Part shown: positions 42,917 to 51,187 of the stretch, in pieces | How positions within the stretch are numbered: the first letter of the stretch is position 1 | Layout of the letters: each line of letters begins with the position of its first letter | Source of the DNA: JADGHX01 sp035760965 | Lineage (GTDB): Bacteria; Pseudomonadota; Gammaproteobacteria; Steroidobacterales; Steroidobacteraceae | Length of the DNA: 64,000 nt | Reading direction: 5' to 3' | NCBI GenBank assembly: GCA_035760965.1 | Contig: DASTRY010000073.1 | Location: 1 to 64,000 of the forward strand | Translations under genes and position numbers: made by a program | The notes under the pieces: model-generated | The model's input: the letters and a program-made list of their open reading frames with translations, nothing else | The model's database searches: none | Told to the model about the DNA's origin: nothing

Positions 42917-45219
42917 TGAGTTGGCTTTCCGGTGATTTCGAGCAACAGGTCCTGGGCGGGCCGATAGTGAGGCGCGGTCTCCAGCGCCTCGAGCACATAG
43001 CGGCGGCTCTGCGCGCGGTCGCCCAGCGAGTTGAGCGCGCGCGCGATGCCGAAATTCGCAGCCGCGTTGTCGTGCGCATCGAGCGCGAGCAAAACCTTGT
43101 ATTCGCGCAGCGAATCCGCGGCCTTGCCCGCCGCGTTGTAGCGCTCGCCGAGCTGCGCGTGCAGCGACGCATCGAGCGGGGCGACGAGCGTCAGCGCGTT
43201 GAGCACTTCGAGAGACTTCTGCGGCTGCTTCGCCTCATCCAGCCAGGTGGCGAGCTTGCGTAGCGCATCCGGGTCCCAGCCGCCCAACTCGCGATAGCGC
43301 TGCAGGGCGCCGAGCGCGTCGCCGCGCTTGCCGGTCTCGTCGTAGGCGCGGGCCAGCAGCAGCCACGGGCTGCCGCTGAGCGTGTAGTCGGGGAACAGAT
43401 CGACGGCGCGGCGCGCAGGCTCGATCACGTCCGCCCACTTCGACTCGCCCGCGGCCTTATGCGCGGTCTGCATCGCTTGCTGCCACGCCTTCGGATCGGC
43501 GAGGTACTTCGCGAAGCGCTCGTTCAGGAACTTGGCGAGCTCTTTGTCGAAGTCCGGCGGCGACATTTTGAACGTCGCCTCCACCGCCTCCGCGGTCGTC
43601 GTTTCCTTGGTGAACTGACGTAGCAGTGCGACGAGCTTGTCGAATCCCCAGCGCTGCTCGATGAAATAGCAGATCAGCCCGCTCTGCATGTAGGAGACCT
43701 GCACCTGATCGGCGTAGTCCGGGCGGATGAAGCCTTCATCGAGCGTCGCGACGGGCAGGAACTTGCCGTCATGGAACACGTCGAGCGCGCGCGGCGTGAC
43801 GGCGATGCCCGGGGTCGGGCCCGTCCGCCACTCCTCGAAGACCGAGATGCCTTCACTCAGCCAGCGCGGGACGCGATGGTCCGTGATGGAGAGCGTGAAG
43901 ACGTGCGCCATCTCGTGCCAGAGCGTGCTGCCCCAGTGGAAGTCGCCCGTCGAACGACCCGAGGGACTATCCATCGCCACGAGATAGCCGAACGTGACGC
44001 CGAGCAGTCCGATGCCGGGCAGGCCCGCGGTGCGCACGGCGAAGTCATCGTGATTCGGATAGAGCTCGATGTTGACGGCCTGCTGCGGCGCGAACGAATA
44101 GCGGCGCGAGAAGGTGGCAATGCTCTCGCGCGCGACCTTCTCGACGTACGGGCGCAGCGCGTCCGCCTCCTTGCGATCGAGGCGCATGACGATGTCGGGC
44201 GAGGTCGCGCGCTCCACGGCGAAGTCCTTCAGCTTGTCGAGCACGCGCAGCGTGTTGACGGTGGTCGCGCTGAAAGGATCGCCCGAGTACGCACGTTGGA
44301 GCGCCGCCTGCGAGCCGTCGATGTCGCCGAGCCGCAGCAGGTTCACGCCGAGCTCGGCCTGCGCCGACCAGCGCTCGGGTTGCACTTCGACGGCGCGCTT
44401 CAGCCAGTCGTTCGCCTCAGCGTAGCGTCGGCGCATGACTTCGTAGTGTGCGAGCGTTTCGTACACGCCGCCGTAGTGGGGGTTGTAGGCGAGCGCCTTG
44501 TCGATCCAGCGTTTCGACTGCGTGTCGCCGCGGAGCAGGTCGAGGGCGGCGAGCAGCTCGTACGCTTCGAGCGGCGGCTGCTTCTGTTCGGCCGCGAGAT
44601 CGACGGCGCGCTGGAGTGAGCGTTCGGCGGCACGGTAGTGGCCGTCGTCGAGATCCATGCGCGCCGAGAGCAGGTGGGCTTCGAGCACCTTGTCGCCGCC
44701 CTTGTCGATGATCTGCGCAACGAGCTTGCGCGCGTCGCCGTCGAAAGTCTCCGACATCAGGCGCGCGACCGCGAGCTTCGCGTACACATCGTCCGGCGCG
44801 ACATCGAGCGCTTCCCTGAAAAGACCGGAGGCGTCGCCGTATTGATGGGTGTCGAGATAGAGGCGGCCCCAGCGCACCTTCGGGCGCACGGCCTTGTCGT
44901 CGGCTTGAACGACGGCGCGGAAGAGGTCGTTGGCGCGGCGGACGTCGCCGATGGCCCAGGCGGCCTCGGCTTGTATGGCGTCGTCGCTGGAGGAGCTCAG
45001 CAGGCGCTCGTAGCAGGCGCGGGCGTCGGGCGTGCGCCCATGATTGCGCAGATCGTCGCAAGCGCGGAGCGCGGCAGGGCGCGCAGGGTCGTAGTCGAAC
45101 TCTTGCCCCGACGTCGTATGTGTGGCCGCGAGGAAGAGCCCACATATCAAGACGCCCACGAAGTGCGTCGCGCGGTCCACTCCTTCGGACCTCAGTGCCT
45201 TACCGCGTTTTCGGGTCAT
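42913..45219 (-). CDS. TPR protein with MA-clan metallopeptidase domain
   Basis: The 768-residue protein has a signal or anchor helix (about 17-35). TPR-like helix pairs run from about 80 to 310. A gluzincin peptidase domain (about 345-565) has the zinc site His435-Glu436 and His439 in WHEMAHV, and a third ligand Glu456 in WLSEGISVFEEW. More TPR repeats follow to the end. This is the peptidase-MA-like layout: a metallopeptidase in a protein-interaction scaffold. It lies upstream of MoxR (4-bp overlap) and overlaps the caspase-fold gene by 20 bp. The substrate is unknown; it is the only probable active protease of this operon. Confidence 0.85.
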   Translation of the reverse strand: MTRKRGKALRSEGVDRATHFVGVLICGLFLAATHTTSGQEFDYDPARPAALRACDDLRNHGRTPDARACYERLLSSSSDDAIQAEAAWAIGDVRRANDLFRAVVQADDKAVRPKVRWGRLYLDTHQYGDASGLFREALDVAPDDVYAKLAVARLMSETFDGDARKLVAQIIDKGGDKVLEAHLLSARMDLDDGHYRAAERSLQRAVDLAAEQKQPPLEAYELLAALDLLRGDTQSKRWIDKALAYNPHYGGVYETLAHYEVMRRRYAEANDWLKRAVEVQPERWSAQAELGVNLLRLGDIDGSQAALQRAYSGDPFSATTVNTLRVLDKLKDFAVERATSPDIVMRLDRKEADALRPYVEKVARESIATFSRRYSFAPQQAVNIELYPNHDDFAVRTAGLPGIGLLGVTFGYLVAMDSPSGRSTGDFHWGSTLWHEMAHVFTLSITDHRVPRWLSEGISVFEEWRTGPTPGIAVTPRALDVFHDGKFLPVATLDEGFIRPDYADQVQVSYMQSGLICYFIEQRWGFDKLVALLRQFTKETTTAEAVEATFKMSPPDFDKELAKFLNERFAKYLADPKAWQQAMQTAHKAAGESKWADVIEPARRAVDLFPDYTLSGSPWLLLARAYDETGKRGDALGALQRYRELGGWDPDALRKLATWLDEAKQPQKSLEVLNALTLVAPLDASLHAQLGERYNAAGKAADSLREYKVLLALDAHDNAAANFGIARALNSLGDRAQSRRYVLEALETAPHYRPAQDLLLEITGKPTQ

Positions 45220-46147
45220 CGCTCTCTCGGGCTTGCGTGCCCAGCAGTGTGGCCTTGCGTTCGTCGATGCGCCGGTCGAGGTGCGCCAGCGTCAGCAGCA
45301 CTTTCTCCAGCTCGTCGTAGTATTGGTCGGCGGGCAGCGTGGCCTTGCGAGCCTTGAGCGCGTCGATCTGCTGCTCGATGCCCGATTGCTCCTTCATCAT
45401 CGCCGCGAGCGCCTCATCCTCCGGGAGCGCCGCGCTCTCGCCGAGGCGCGCGAGGACGAAGCGCGCCGGCGCGCCGCCCTCGATGCGCGAGTGCTCGGTC
45501 GCGAGCGCCGCGTCCGACTTGAAGGTATCAGCGACGCGGCGCGCGGCATACTCGTACGCCTCTTCGACGGTCACCGTCTCATTCTTGTCACGGTCGGCGT
45601 CGGGCGAGGTCAGCGCCTCCACCCAGAACTGCGCGAAGCGCGTCGCGTTGCGCTCCCCCCCGCTCTTGGTCGCGGTGATCACGATGCGATTCGCGCGCTT
45701 CCACTGCTCGATGACGGCGCCGCTCGAGCTCGTGGCGTTCACGACGAGCTGTTGAGTCGCCGTGAGCTTGTCGAGGATCGCGGCGATCTCGCGTCCGGTG
45801 ACGTCCGGACCCGGGACGTTGAAGCGGTAGTCCTCGCCGTCGAAGCTGCCGTGCCCGATGAGCACGACGACCGCCTGATCGTCCTTCTGCGTCTTCTCCA
45901 CGAACTGCGTCAGCTCGCGCCGGAACGGCTCGCGCCGCGCGCCTTCGCCGGTGAGCAGCACGATGTTCTCCGGCTTTGCGCCCGCCCGCGCCGCGGCTTG
46001 CGCGATGGCGTGTGCCTGCTGCTGGAAGCGCTGCTCGTATTCCGGCTCCCCGCCGAGCCCGCTTGCCACGAACACGTGCAGCTCCGCATGCGCGGGCGAC
46101 ACGGCCGCCAGCGCCAACGTGAGCAGGAGTGCACGCACGGGGCTCAT
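45200..46147 (-). CDS. secreted caspase-fold (C13-like) protein without cysteine
   Basis: The 315-residue protein has a signal peptide ending AHA. The domain has the caspase/legumain order: a first strand with VFVASGLGG, the catalytic-type His99 in IGHGSF and the second motif NATSSSG, where the Cys of the ACxSG box would be residue 140. That residue is Ser, and the whole protein contains no Cys, so cysteine catalysis is impossible. An EF-hand-like loop (Asp185, Asp187, Asn189, Glu196) lies in the fold. A helical tail (about 245-315) follows. A pseudo-protease or a binding scaffold is likely. It sits 1 bp after the VWA gene. Confidence 0.78.
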   Translation of the reverse strand: MSPVRALLLTLALAAVSPAHAELHVFVASGLGGEPEYEQRFQQQAHAIAQAAARAGAKPENIVLLTGEGARREPFRRELTQFVEKTQKDDQAVVVLIGHGSFDGEDYRFNVPGPDVTGREIAAILDKLTATQQLVVNATSSSGAVIEQWKRANRIVITATKSGGERNATRFAQFWVEALTSPDADRDKNETVTVEEAYEYAARRVADTFKSDAALATEHSRIEGGAPARFVLARLGESAALPEDEALAAMMKEQSGIEQQIDALKARKATLPADQYYDELEKVLLTLAHLDRRIDERKATLLGTQARESDDPKTR

Positions 46148-46148
46148 C

Positions 46149-48413
46149 TCACAACGTCTTCCACTTCAGCCGCAGCAGCCAATCGCCCCCTTTGAGGGCG
46201 AGTAGAAGGAGGAACAGCGCCGGCAGATTCCACAGGTCCAGCGTCTGCCGCTCGACGATACCGGCTTTCGAGTAACGCATGGCATCCGGAATCTGGTCGA
46301 GCTGGTCGAGCCGCCAATAGCGTCCGCCTGTCGAATCTGCGATCCGTTGCAGGAGCGGCCGGTTCTGCTGCGTGCCGAAGTGCTCGACGACGCCGTCGGC
46401 CCGGCGGAAATGCGTCTGCAACGTGCCGAGATCCTTCTCGCCGTTCTTGCAGCCCGCGCAGCTCTTTGCATTCATCGACAGCCGATACAAGCCGGGCGCG
46501 TCGGCTTGCACTGTTGCGGTGTAACGACCATCGCCCTGGCCGGAGGCGACCATCGGCACGGTGCTCGTCGCACCCTCGTCGGACGTGAGTGTCAGCTGGA
46601 CCGCCGCGTCGTTCACCGGCTCGAAGCGCTCGTTGCGCAGCTCGGCGGTCACCATGACGCGTCGCTCGTCTTCGTAGACCTTGCGGACGGTGGTCAGAGA
46701 CATCCGCGGCGGCGCGTCGGCGGCAACGGCGTGGAGGAGCTGGCGCCAGAACATGTAGTGCCGCTGATCCTCGTGAGGCAGACGCATCTTCCAGCGCCAC
46801 GTGCTCGCGGTGCCGAGCAAGTATGTCGTGCCGCGGCCATAGTGCTGCCAGACGAGCAGGGGCTGTGTTGCGTGGCTCTGCTCGTTGACGGACTCGAGCA
46901 AAACGACCGCGCCCGGCTTCAGTGTGCCGAGCGCCTGCATGTCCGCGAAGGGAGGCAGCTCGTTCCACGCTTTCGCGTTCTTCGCCGCGTCGTCGTCGAG
47001 ACGCGTGATGGGCGACTCGGCGCCGTAGATCGTCAGCCGCGCCTTGCCCGGCGTGAGCGCGAACGTTTTCGCGTTGCCGTCCGGAAGGCGCGCGGGGAAG
47101 GTCTGCGCTACCGGCACACGCTGCCAGCCGCCGTCCGCCAGCCCGTCGCGGCCGGCAAGCATCAGCAGCCCGCCGCCCCGGCGATCCACGAAATCCTTCA
47201 GGATCTGATGCTGCTCGGAGCTCAGCGCCGACGCTTCGAAGCTGCCGATGACGACGGCGTCGAACGCGAACAGCTCCTCCGCCGTTTGCGGAAAGCCTTT
47301 CTCGAGCTCCGCCGCATTCTCGATGCCCTGACGGTAGTAGCGGTTCGGCGTGGCGCGCACGAGGCTCGCGAGGCGCAGCGACGGATCGGTCTCCGCAGCG
47401 CGCCGGATGAACTTGTACTCCCAGCGCGGCTCGCCCTCGATGTAGAGGATGTTCCGCTTGCGCGGCTCGACATCGATCACCTGCATGCGCGTGTTGTTGA
47501 TGACGTTCCGCTCGTTCGGCAGCGGGTCGAGCGTGAACCGCAGGTCGCGCACGCCGGGGTCGCCCGCAGGAATCGAGATCGTGTGCGTCGTGACGCCTGC
47601 ATCGGCCGAGAGCTGCACTTCGTTCGACGCGAGCAGTGTGTCGCCGTCGTATACGCGCAGCCGCGTCTTGCCTTTCGCGTCGTGCCGAATGCTCACCTCG
47701 GCGTTGAGCACTTCGCCGGGCGCAGCGCGGCGCGCGACGGACACGGCTTCGAGCTCGAGATCGTTCGTGTTCTTCTCCGGCCCGACGCCGACCGTGTGCA
47801 CGGGCACGCCGAACGAGGCCAGCTCCGCAAGCCGCTGCTCGCTCAGAGAGCCCCCGTTCTCGTCCCCATCGGTGACGATGACGACGCCCGACAACGGCGT
47901 CGTGGCCCCCGTCTGCATGACGGAGTAGAGCGCATCGCCGATGTGCGTCTGCGTGCCCGGCGGCGGCACGTCCGTCAGTTGCTTCAGCGACTGCGCGGCG
48001 CCCGAGAAGCTGAAGAGGCGCACGCCGAACGACTTGCGAAAGGCATCGAGCGGTCCGCCCTCCAGCGCTGCCACCGCCTGCTGCAGCCGGGACTGTTGGC
48101 CCTCGCCGTGCGCCATGCTCGCGGAGGCGTCCATGACGACAGCGACCACGTTCTCGCGATCCTTCACCCGCTCGACCAGCAGCACCGGTCGCCAGAGCAT
48201 TACGAGAATGACCGCGAGCATCGCCGCTTGCAGCACGCCGATGGCGACACGCCGGCCGATGCCGAGATGTCCCTGCCGCACGAGGCTCACGCTGATGAGC
48301 ACCGCCCCCGCGAAGACGAGGGCGATCAGGACCCACAGCGGCCAGCTGCTCGCAAACGACAGCTCGCCGGCGCGATACGCCCAGGGCGAGTACTTGAACA
48401 GAAATTCGAACAC
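46149..48413 (-). CDS. VWA membrane protein with amidotransferase-like domain
   Basis: The 754-residue protein starts with two helices (about 20-45 and 57-78). A VWA domain with MIDAS residues follows: DxSxS in MDASASM and a later Asp in VIVTDGDENG. Beta-sandwich domains and a Rossmann region with DFVDRRGGGLLMLAGRDG (amidotransferase fold, no nucleophile visible) come next. Near 655 a pair CAGC lies in the sandwich. It ends with a helix (LPALFLLLLALKGGDWLLRL). The start is a GTG 6 bp after the DUF4159 gene. It differs clearly from the BatA protein further down, so the operon has two distinct VWA membrane subunits. Confidence 0.85.
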   Translation of the reverse strand: MFEFLFKYSPWAYRAGELSFASSWPLWVLIALVFAGAVLISVSLVRQGHLGIGRRVAIGVLQAAMLAVILVMLWRPVLLVERVKDRENVVAVVMDASASMAHGEGQQSRLQQAVAALEGGPLDAFRKSFGVRLFSFSGAAQSLKQLTDVPPPGTQTHIGDALYSVMQTGATTPLSGVVIVTDGDENGGSLSEQRLAELASFGVPVHTVGVGPEKNTNDLELEAVSVARRAAPGEVLNAEVSIRHDAKGKTRLRVYDGDTLLASNEVQLSADAGVTTHTISIPAGDPGVRDLRFTLDPLPNERNVINNTRMQVIDVEPRKRNILYIEGEPRWEYKFIRRAAETDPSLRLASLVRATPNRYYRQGIENAAELEKGFPQTAEELFAFDAVVIGSFEASALSSEQHQILKDFVDRRGGGLLMLAGRDGLADGGWQRVPVAQTFPARLPDGNAKTFALTPGKARLTIYGAESPITRLDDDAAKNAKAWNELPPFADMQALGTLKPGAVVLLESVNEQSHATQPLLVWQHYGRGTTYLLGTASTWRWKMRLPHEDQRHYMFWRQLLHAVAADAPPRMSLTTVRKVYEDERRVMVTAELRNERFEPVNDAAVQLTLTSDEGATSTVPMVASGQGDGRYTATVQADAPGLYRLSMNAKSCAGCKNGEKDLGTLQTHFRRADGVVEHFGTQQNRPLLQRIADSTGGRYWRLDQLDQIPDAMRYSKAGIVERQTLDLWNLPALFLLLLALKGGDWLLRLKWKTL

Positions 48414-48419
48414 GCGCGC

Positions 48420-49226
48420 TCAGTGAGTCATGGAATAGAGCAGATAGTTGATGGCGAAACGGTAGGCGAGCCCCGTGAGCGGCTGCGGATAGATCGGGTT
48501 GTCCGCGTGCTCCCAGGCATCGCCGAGATCCATGTTGAAGTTGATGACCACGGTGAGTCGGCCCGTCTCGTCATAAACGCCTCGCCAATGAGGGGTGTAC
48601 CCGTCGCGCTCGTAGGTGACCCCGCGCATCACGCCGTAGATGCCGGGAATCTGCGGGCGGTCGACGAGATCGTAGAGCACGTGAAAGACCTCGTCCGCAT
48701 CGGGAATCTCGACCACCGGCCGGTCCGGATACACGCGGCGCAGCGACTGCATGAAGCCTTCCCACTCGAGCGTGCCGTGGAAGTCGTCGACGACGAGGAA
48801 GCCGCCCCGGTCCAGGTACTCGCGCAGCCGCGCGGCATCGGCCTCGCTGAGATCCCAGCCGCCGACTTCGACGGCGTAGAGGAACGGATGATCGAAGAGC
48901 GCCTCGTCGCTGAGCCGAACCGCAGTGCCCTGGCTCCCGGTATCGATGCGCGTGAGGCGCCGGATGCCTTGTAGAAGATGGGTCTCCGCTTCGGGCGCGT
49001 CCGTGAGCCAGCGATAGCCGCCGAAGCCGAAGCCGCGGGAGAAGTCCGGGTTCTCCGCGTACACGAGGCGCGCCCACTCGAATTCGTTCTTGGGATTTCT
49101 CGTCGCGAGCGGCGGCAGCGCCTCGAAGCCGCTTTGCCCCAGAACGAGCAGGGGGCACAGGACGATCGCAACGGCGAGCGTCGCACGCAGCAGCTTTCCG
49201 GGTGCCCGCTCCATCTCCGTCGTCAC
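48420..49226 (-). CDS. DUF4159 domain protein, first gene of the MoxR/VWA operon
   Basis: The 268-residue protein has a signal or anchor helix (about 12-32). It then shows the DUF4159 pattern: FEWARLVY, GYRWLTDAPEAE, LRLSDEALFDHPFLYAVEVGGWDLS-type strands and LREYLDRGGFLVVDDFHG. The domain is an amidotransferase-like Rossmann fold. A GTG at 49226 is used; an ATG four codons on is possible. It opens an operon of eight genes on the minus strand, with a 104-bp divergent promoter gap to the methyltransferase-like gene. Confidence 0.85.
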   Translation of the reverse strand: MTTEMERAPGKLLRATLAVAIVLCPLLVLGQSGFEALPPLATRNPKNEFEWARLVYAENPDFSRGFGFGGYRWLTDAPEAETHLLQGIRRLTRIDTGSQGTAVRLSDEALFDHPFLYAVEVGGWDLSEADAARLREYLDRGGFLVVDDFHGTLEWEGFMQSLRRVYPDRPVVEIPDADEVFHVLYDLVDRPQIPGIYGVMRGVTYERDGYTPHWRGVYDETGRLTVVINFNMDLGDAWEHADNPIYPQPLTGLAYRFAINYLLYSMTH

Positions 49227-49330
49227 CTGCCGAGGACCGCGTACCTATGGTGCCACCGCTGTAGTGACCGCGACGAGCATTCCGAGATTCCGTAGACTGT
49301 CGCGCCACTAGGCAATCAGAAGGGAGCGAC

Positions 49331-50206
49331 ATGATTCGGGACGGACTGCGCGCGCACGCGCGACTGCGGGCGGGATGGGTCGGTCTCCTCGCGGGCACGC
49401 TGCTCGCAAGCGGTGCATTCGCCGCGGACAATGCCGTCGGCGGGCCGAAAACGACCGGCGCCGCGTTGAAAAAATTGCAGGCGGTGGTGAACGACGACCA
49501 CCGTACGCCCGCGGAGAAAGCCCGCGACAAGTATCGTCATCCGGTGGAGACGCTCGCGTTCTTCGGCATCCAGCCGAACATGACGGTCGTCGAGCTGTGG
49601 CCGTTCGGCGGCTGGTACACGGCGATCATCGCGCCGTACGTGAAGGGCAGCGGCAAGTTCTACGCGGCCGCCATGGACCCGGCATCGACTTCGAAGAGCG
49701 ATCAGAAGTACAACGCGGAATTGAAGAAGTTGCTCGAGGCGCGGCCGGACCTCTACGGCGAGGTGCAATGGTCGGTGCTCGCGCCCGGCAAGTTCCAGAT
49801 CGCGCCGGACGGGTCGGCCGACATGGTCGTCACCTTCCGCAACATCCACAATTGGGTATGGCAGGGCATGGAGAAGGACGTCTTCGAGGCGGCGTATCGC
49901 GCGCTGAAGCCGGGCGGCATCCTGGGCGTCGAAGAGCACCGCAACGACGATCCCAACTACGAGCCGAAGCAGCCCGGGCAGGCCTATGTCGGTGAGGACT
50001 GGGCGATCAAGATGATCGAGTCGGTCGGCTTCCGGCTCGTCGGCAAGTCCGACATCAACCGCAACCCGAAGGACACCAAGGACTATCCGAAGGGTGTGTG
50101 GACGCTGCCGCCGACCTACGCGCTCGGCGAGACGGACAAAGCGAAGTACGCGGCGATCGGCGAGTCCGACCGCTTCACGCTCAAGTTCATGAAGCCGAAC
50201 GGCTGA
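49331..50206 (+). CDS. exported class I methyltransferase-like protein
   Basis: The 291-residue protein has a signal peptide (about 31 residues, ASGAFA). The Rossmann methyltransferase fold has the motif VVELWPFGGWYTAIIAPYV in the place of the SAM glycine loop, followed by MVVTFRNIHNW and ALKPGGILGVEEH. The glycine loop is altered (ELWPFGGWYT), and SAM is not expected in the periplasm, so catalysis is uncertain. Related signal-bearing methyltransferases are common in this kind of genome. GGGAG lies before the ATG. The next gene follows after 7 bp. Confidence 0.82.
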   Translation: MIRDGLRAHARLRAGWVGLLAGTLLASGAFAADNAVGGPKTTGAALKKLQAVVNDDHRTPAEKARDKYRHPVETLAFFGIQPNMTVVELWPFGGWYTAIIAPYVKGSGKFYAAAMDPASTSKSDQKYNAELKKLLEARPDLYGEVQWSVLAPGKFQIAPDGSADMVVTFRNIHNWVWQGMEKDVFEAAYRALKPGGILGVEEHRNDDPNYEPKQPGQAYVGEDWAIKMIESVGFRLVGKSDINRNPKDTKDYPKGVWTLPPTYALGETDKAKYAAIGESDRFTLKFMKPNG

Positions 50207-50213
50207 GGACGCA

Positions 50214-51176
50214 GTGTCGCAGCTCACGCTCGAATCGATCCGCGCGGCGCGCGAGCGCATTCGCGACAAGATCACGCGCACGCCGGTGCTCACCAACGAG
50301 ATGCTCGACGATCAGGCGGGCGCGGCGCTCTTCTTCAAGGCGGAGAACCTGCAGAAGATCGGCGCCTTCAAGGCGCGCGGCGCGACGAACGCGGTGTTCA
50401 TGCTCTCCGATGCGCAAGCGCAGCGCGGCGTCGTTGCGCATTCGTCGGGCAATCACGCGGCAGCGGTGGCGCGCGCCGCGCAGCTGCGAGGCATTCCGGC
50501 GTATATCGTCATGCCGACGAACGTCCCGAAGGCCAAGCAGGCGTCGGTCCGGCGCTTCGGCGCGCACGTCACGTTCGTCGAGCCGACCATCGCCGCACGC
50601 GAGGCCGGGGCGGCGAAGATCGTGGAGGAGACCGGCGCAGAGCTCGTGCATCCGTACAACGATCTGCGCGTGATGGCGGGGCAGGGCACCGCGGCTCTGG
50701 AGTTGCTCGAGGACGTGCCGGATCTCGACATCGTGCTCTGCCCGGTGGGCGGCGGTGGCCTGCTGAGCGGCACGGCGGTGGCCGCGAAAGGGCTGAAGCC
50801 CGACATCCGCGTGATCGCGGCGGAGCCGGCGGGCGCGGACGATGCGTTCCGTTCGTTCAAGAGTGGTCGCATCGTCGGCAACACCAAGCCGGACACCATC
50901 GCGGACGGGCTCCGCGGGCAGCTCGGCGAGCTCACGTTCAGCGAAATCCGCGAGCACGTCGACGACATCGTCACCGTCTCGGAGGAGGCGATCGTGCTCG
51001 CGATGCGGGCGCTTTGGGAGATGCTGAAGATCGTCGTCGAGCCCTCGGCGGCCGTCCCTTATGCGGCCGTCATCGAGCACAAGCTGGATGTGAGTCGCAA
51101 GCGCGTCGGGATCATTCTGACCGGCGGCAACCTCGATCTCGATGCGTTGCCCTGGGCGAGACACCAAGTGCCCTAG
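50214..51176 (+). CDS. PLP-dependent threonine/serine dehydratase-like enzyme
   Basis: The 320-residue protein is a fold-type II PLP enzyme: the Schiff-base lysine in IGAFKARGA, the substrate loop SSGNHAAA and the phosphate-binding GGGGLLSG. There is no C-terminal ACT regulatory domain, so it belongs with the short catabolic threonine dehydratases, serine racemases and hydroxyaspartate dehydratases; the exact substrate is not decidable. The start is a GTG with GAGGAC upstream. It converges with the PQQ dehydrogenase gene 11 bp away. Confidence 0.92.
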   Translation: MSQLTLESIRAARERIRDKITRTPVLTNEMLDDQAGAALFFKAENLQKIGAFKARGATNAVFMLSDAQAQRGVVAHSSGNHAAAVARAAQLRGIPAYIVMPTNVPKAKQASVRRFGAHVTFVEPTIAAREAGAAKIVEETGAELVHPYNDLRVMAGQGTAALELLEDVPDLDIVLCPVGGGGLLSGTAVAAKGLKPDIRVIAAEPAGADDAFRSFKSGRIVGNTKPDTIADGLRGQLGELTFSEIREHVDDIVTVSEEAIVLAMRALWEMLKIVVEPSAAVPYAAVIEHKLDVSRKRVGIILTGGNLDLDALPWARHQVP

Positions 51177-51187
51177 CGCGCGATGGG

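Noticed and set aside
46347..48974. An 875-codon plus-strand open frame across the VWA and DUF4159 genes
   Set aside because: It spans two real minus-strand genes, and its translation has the same Arg/His/Gln-rich antisense composition.
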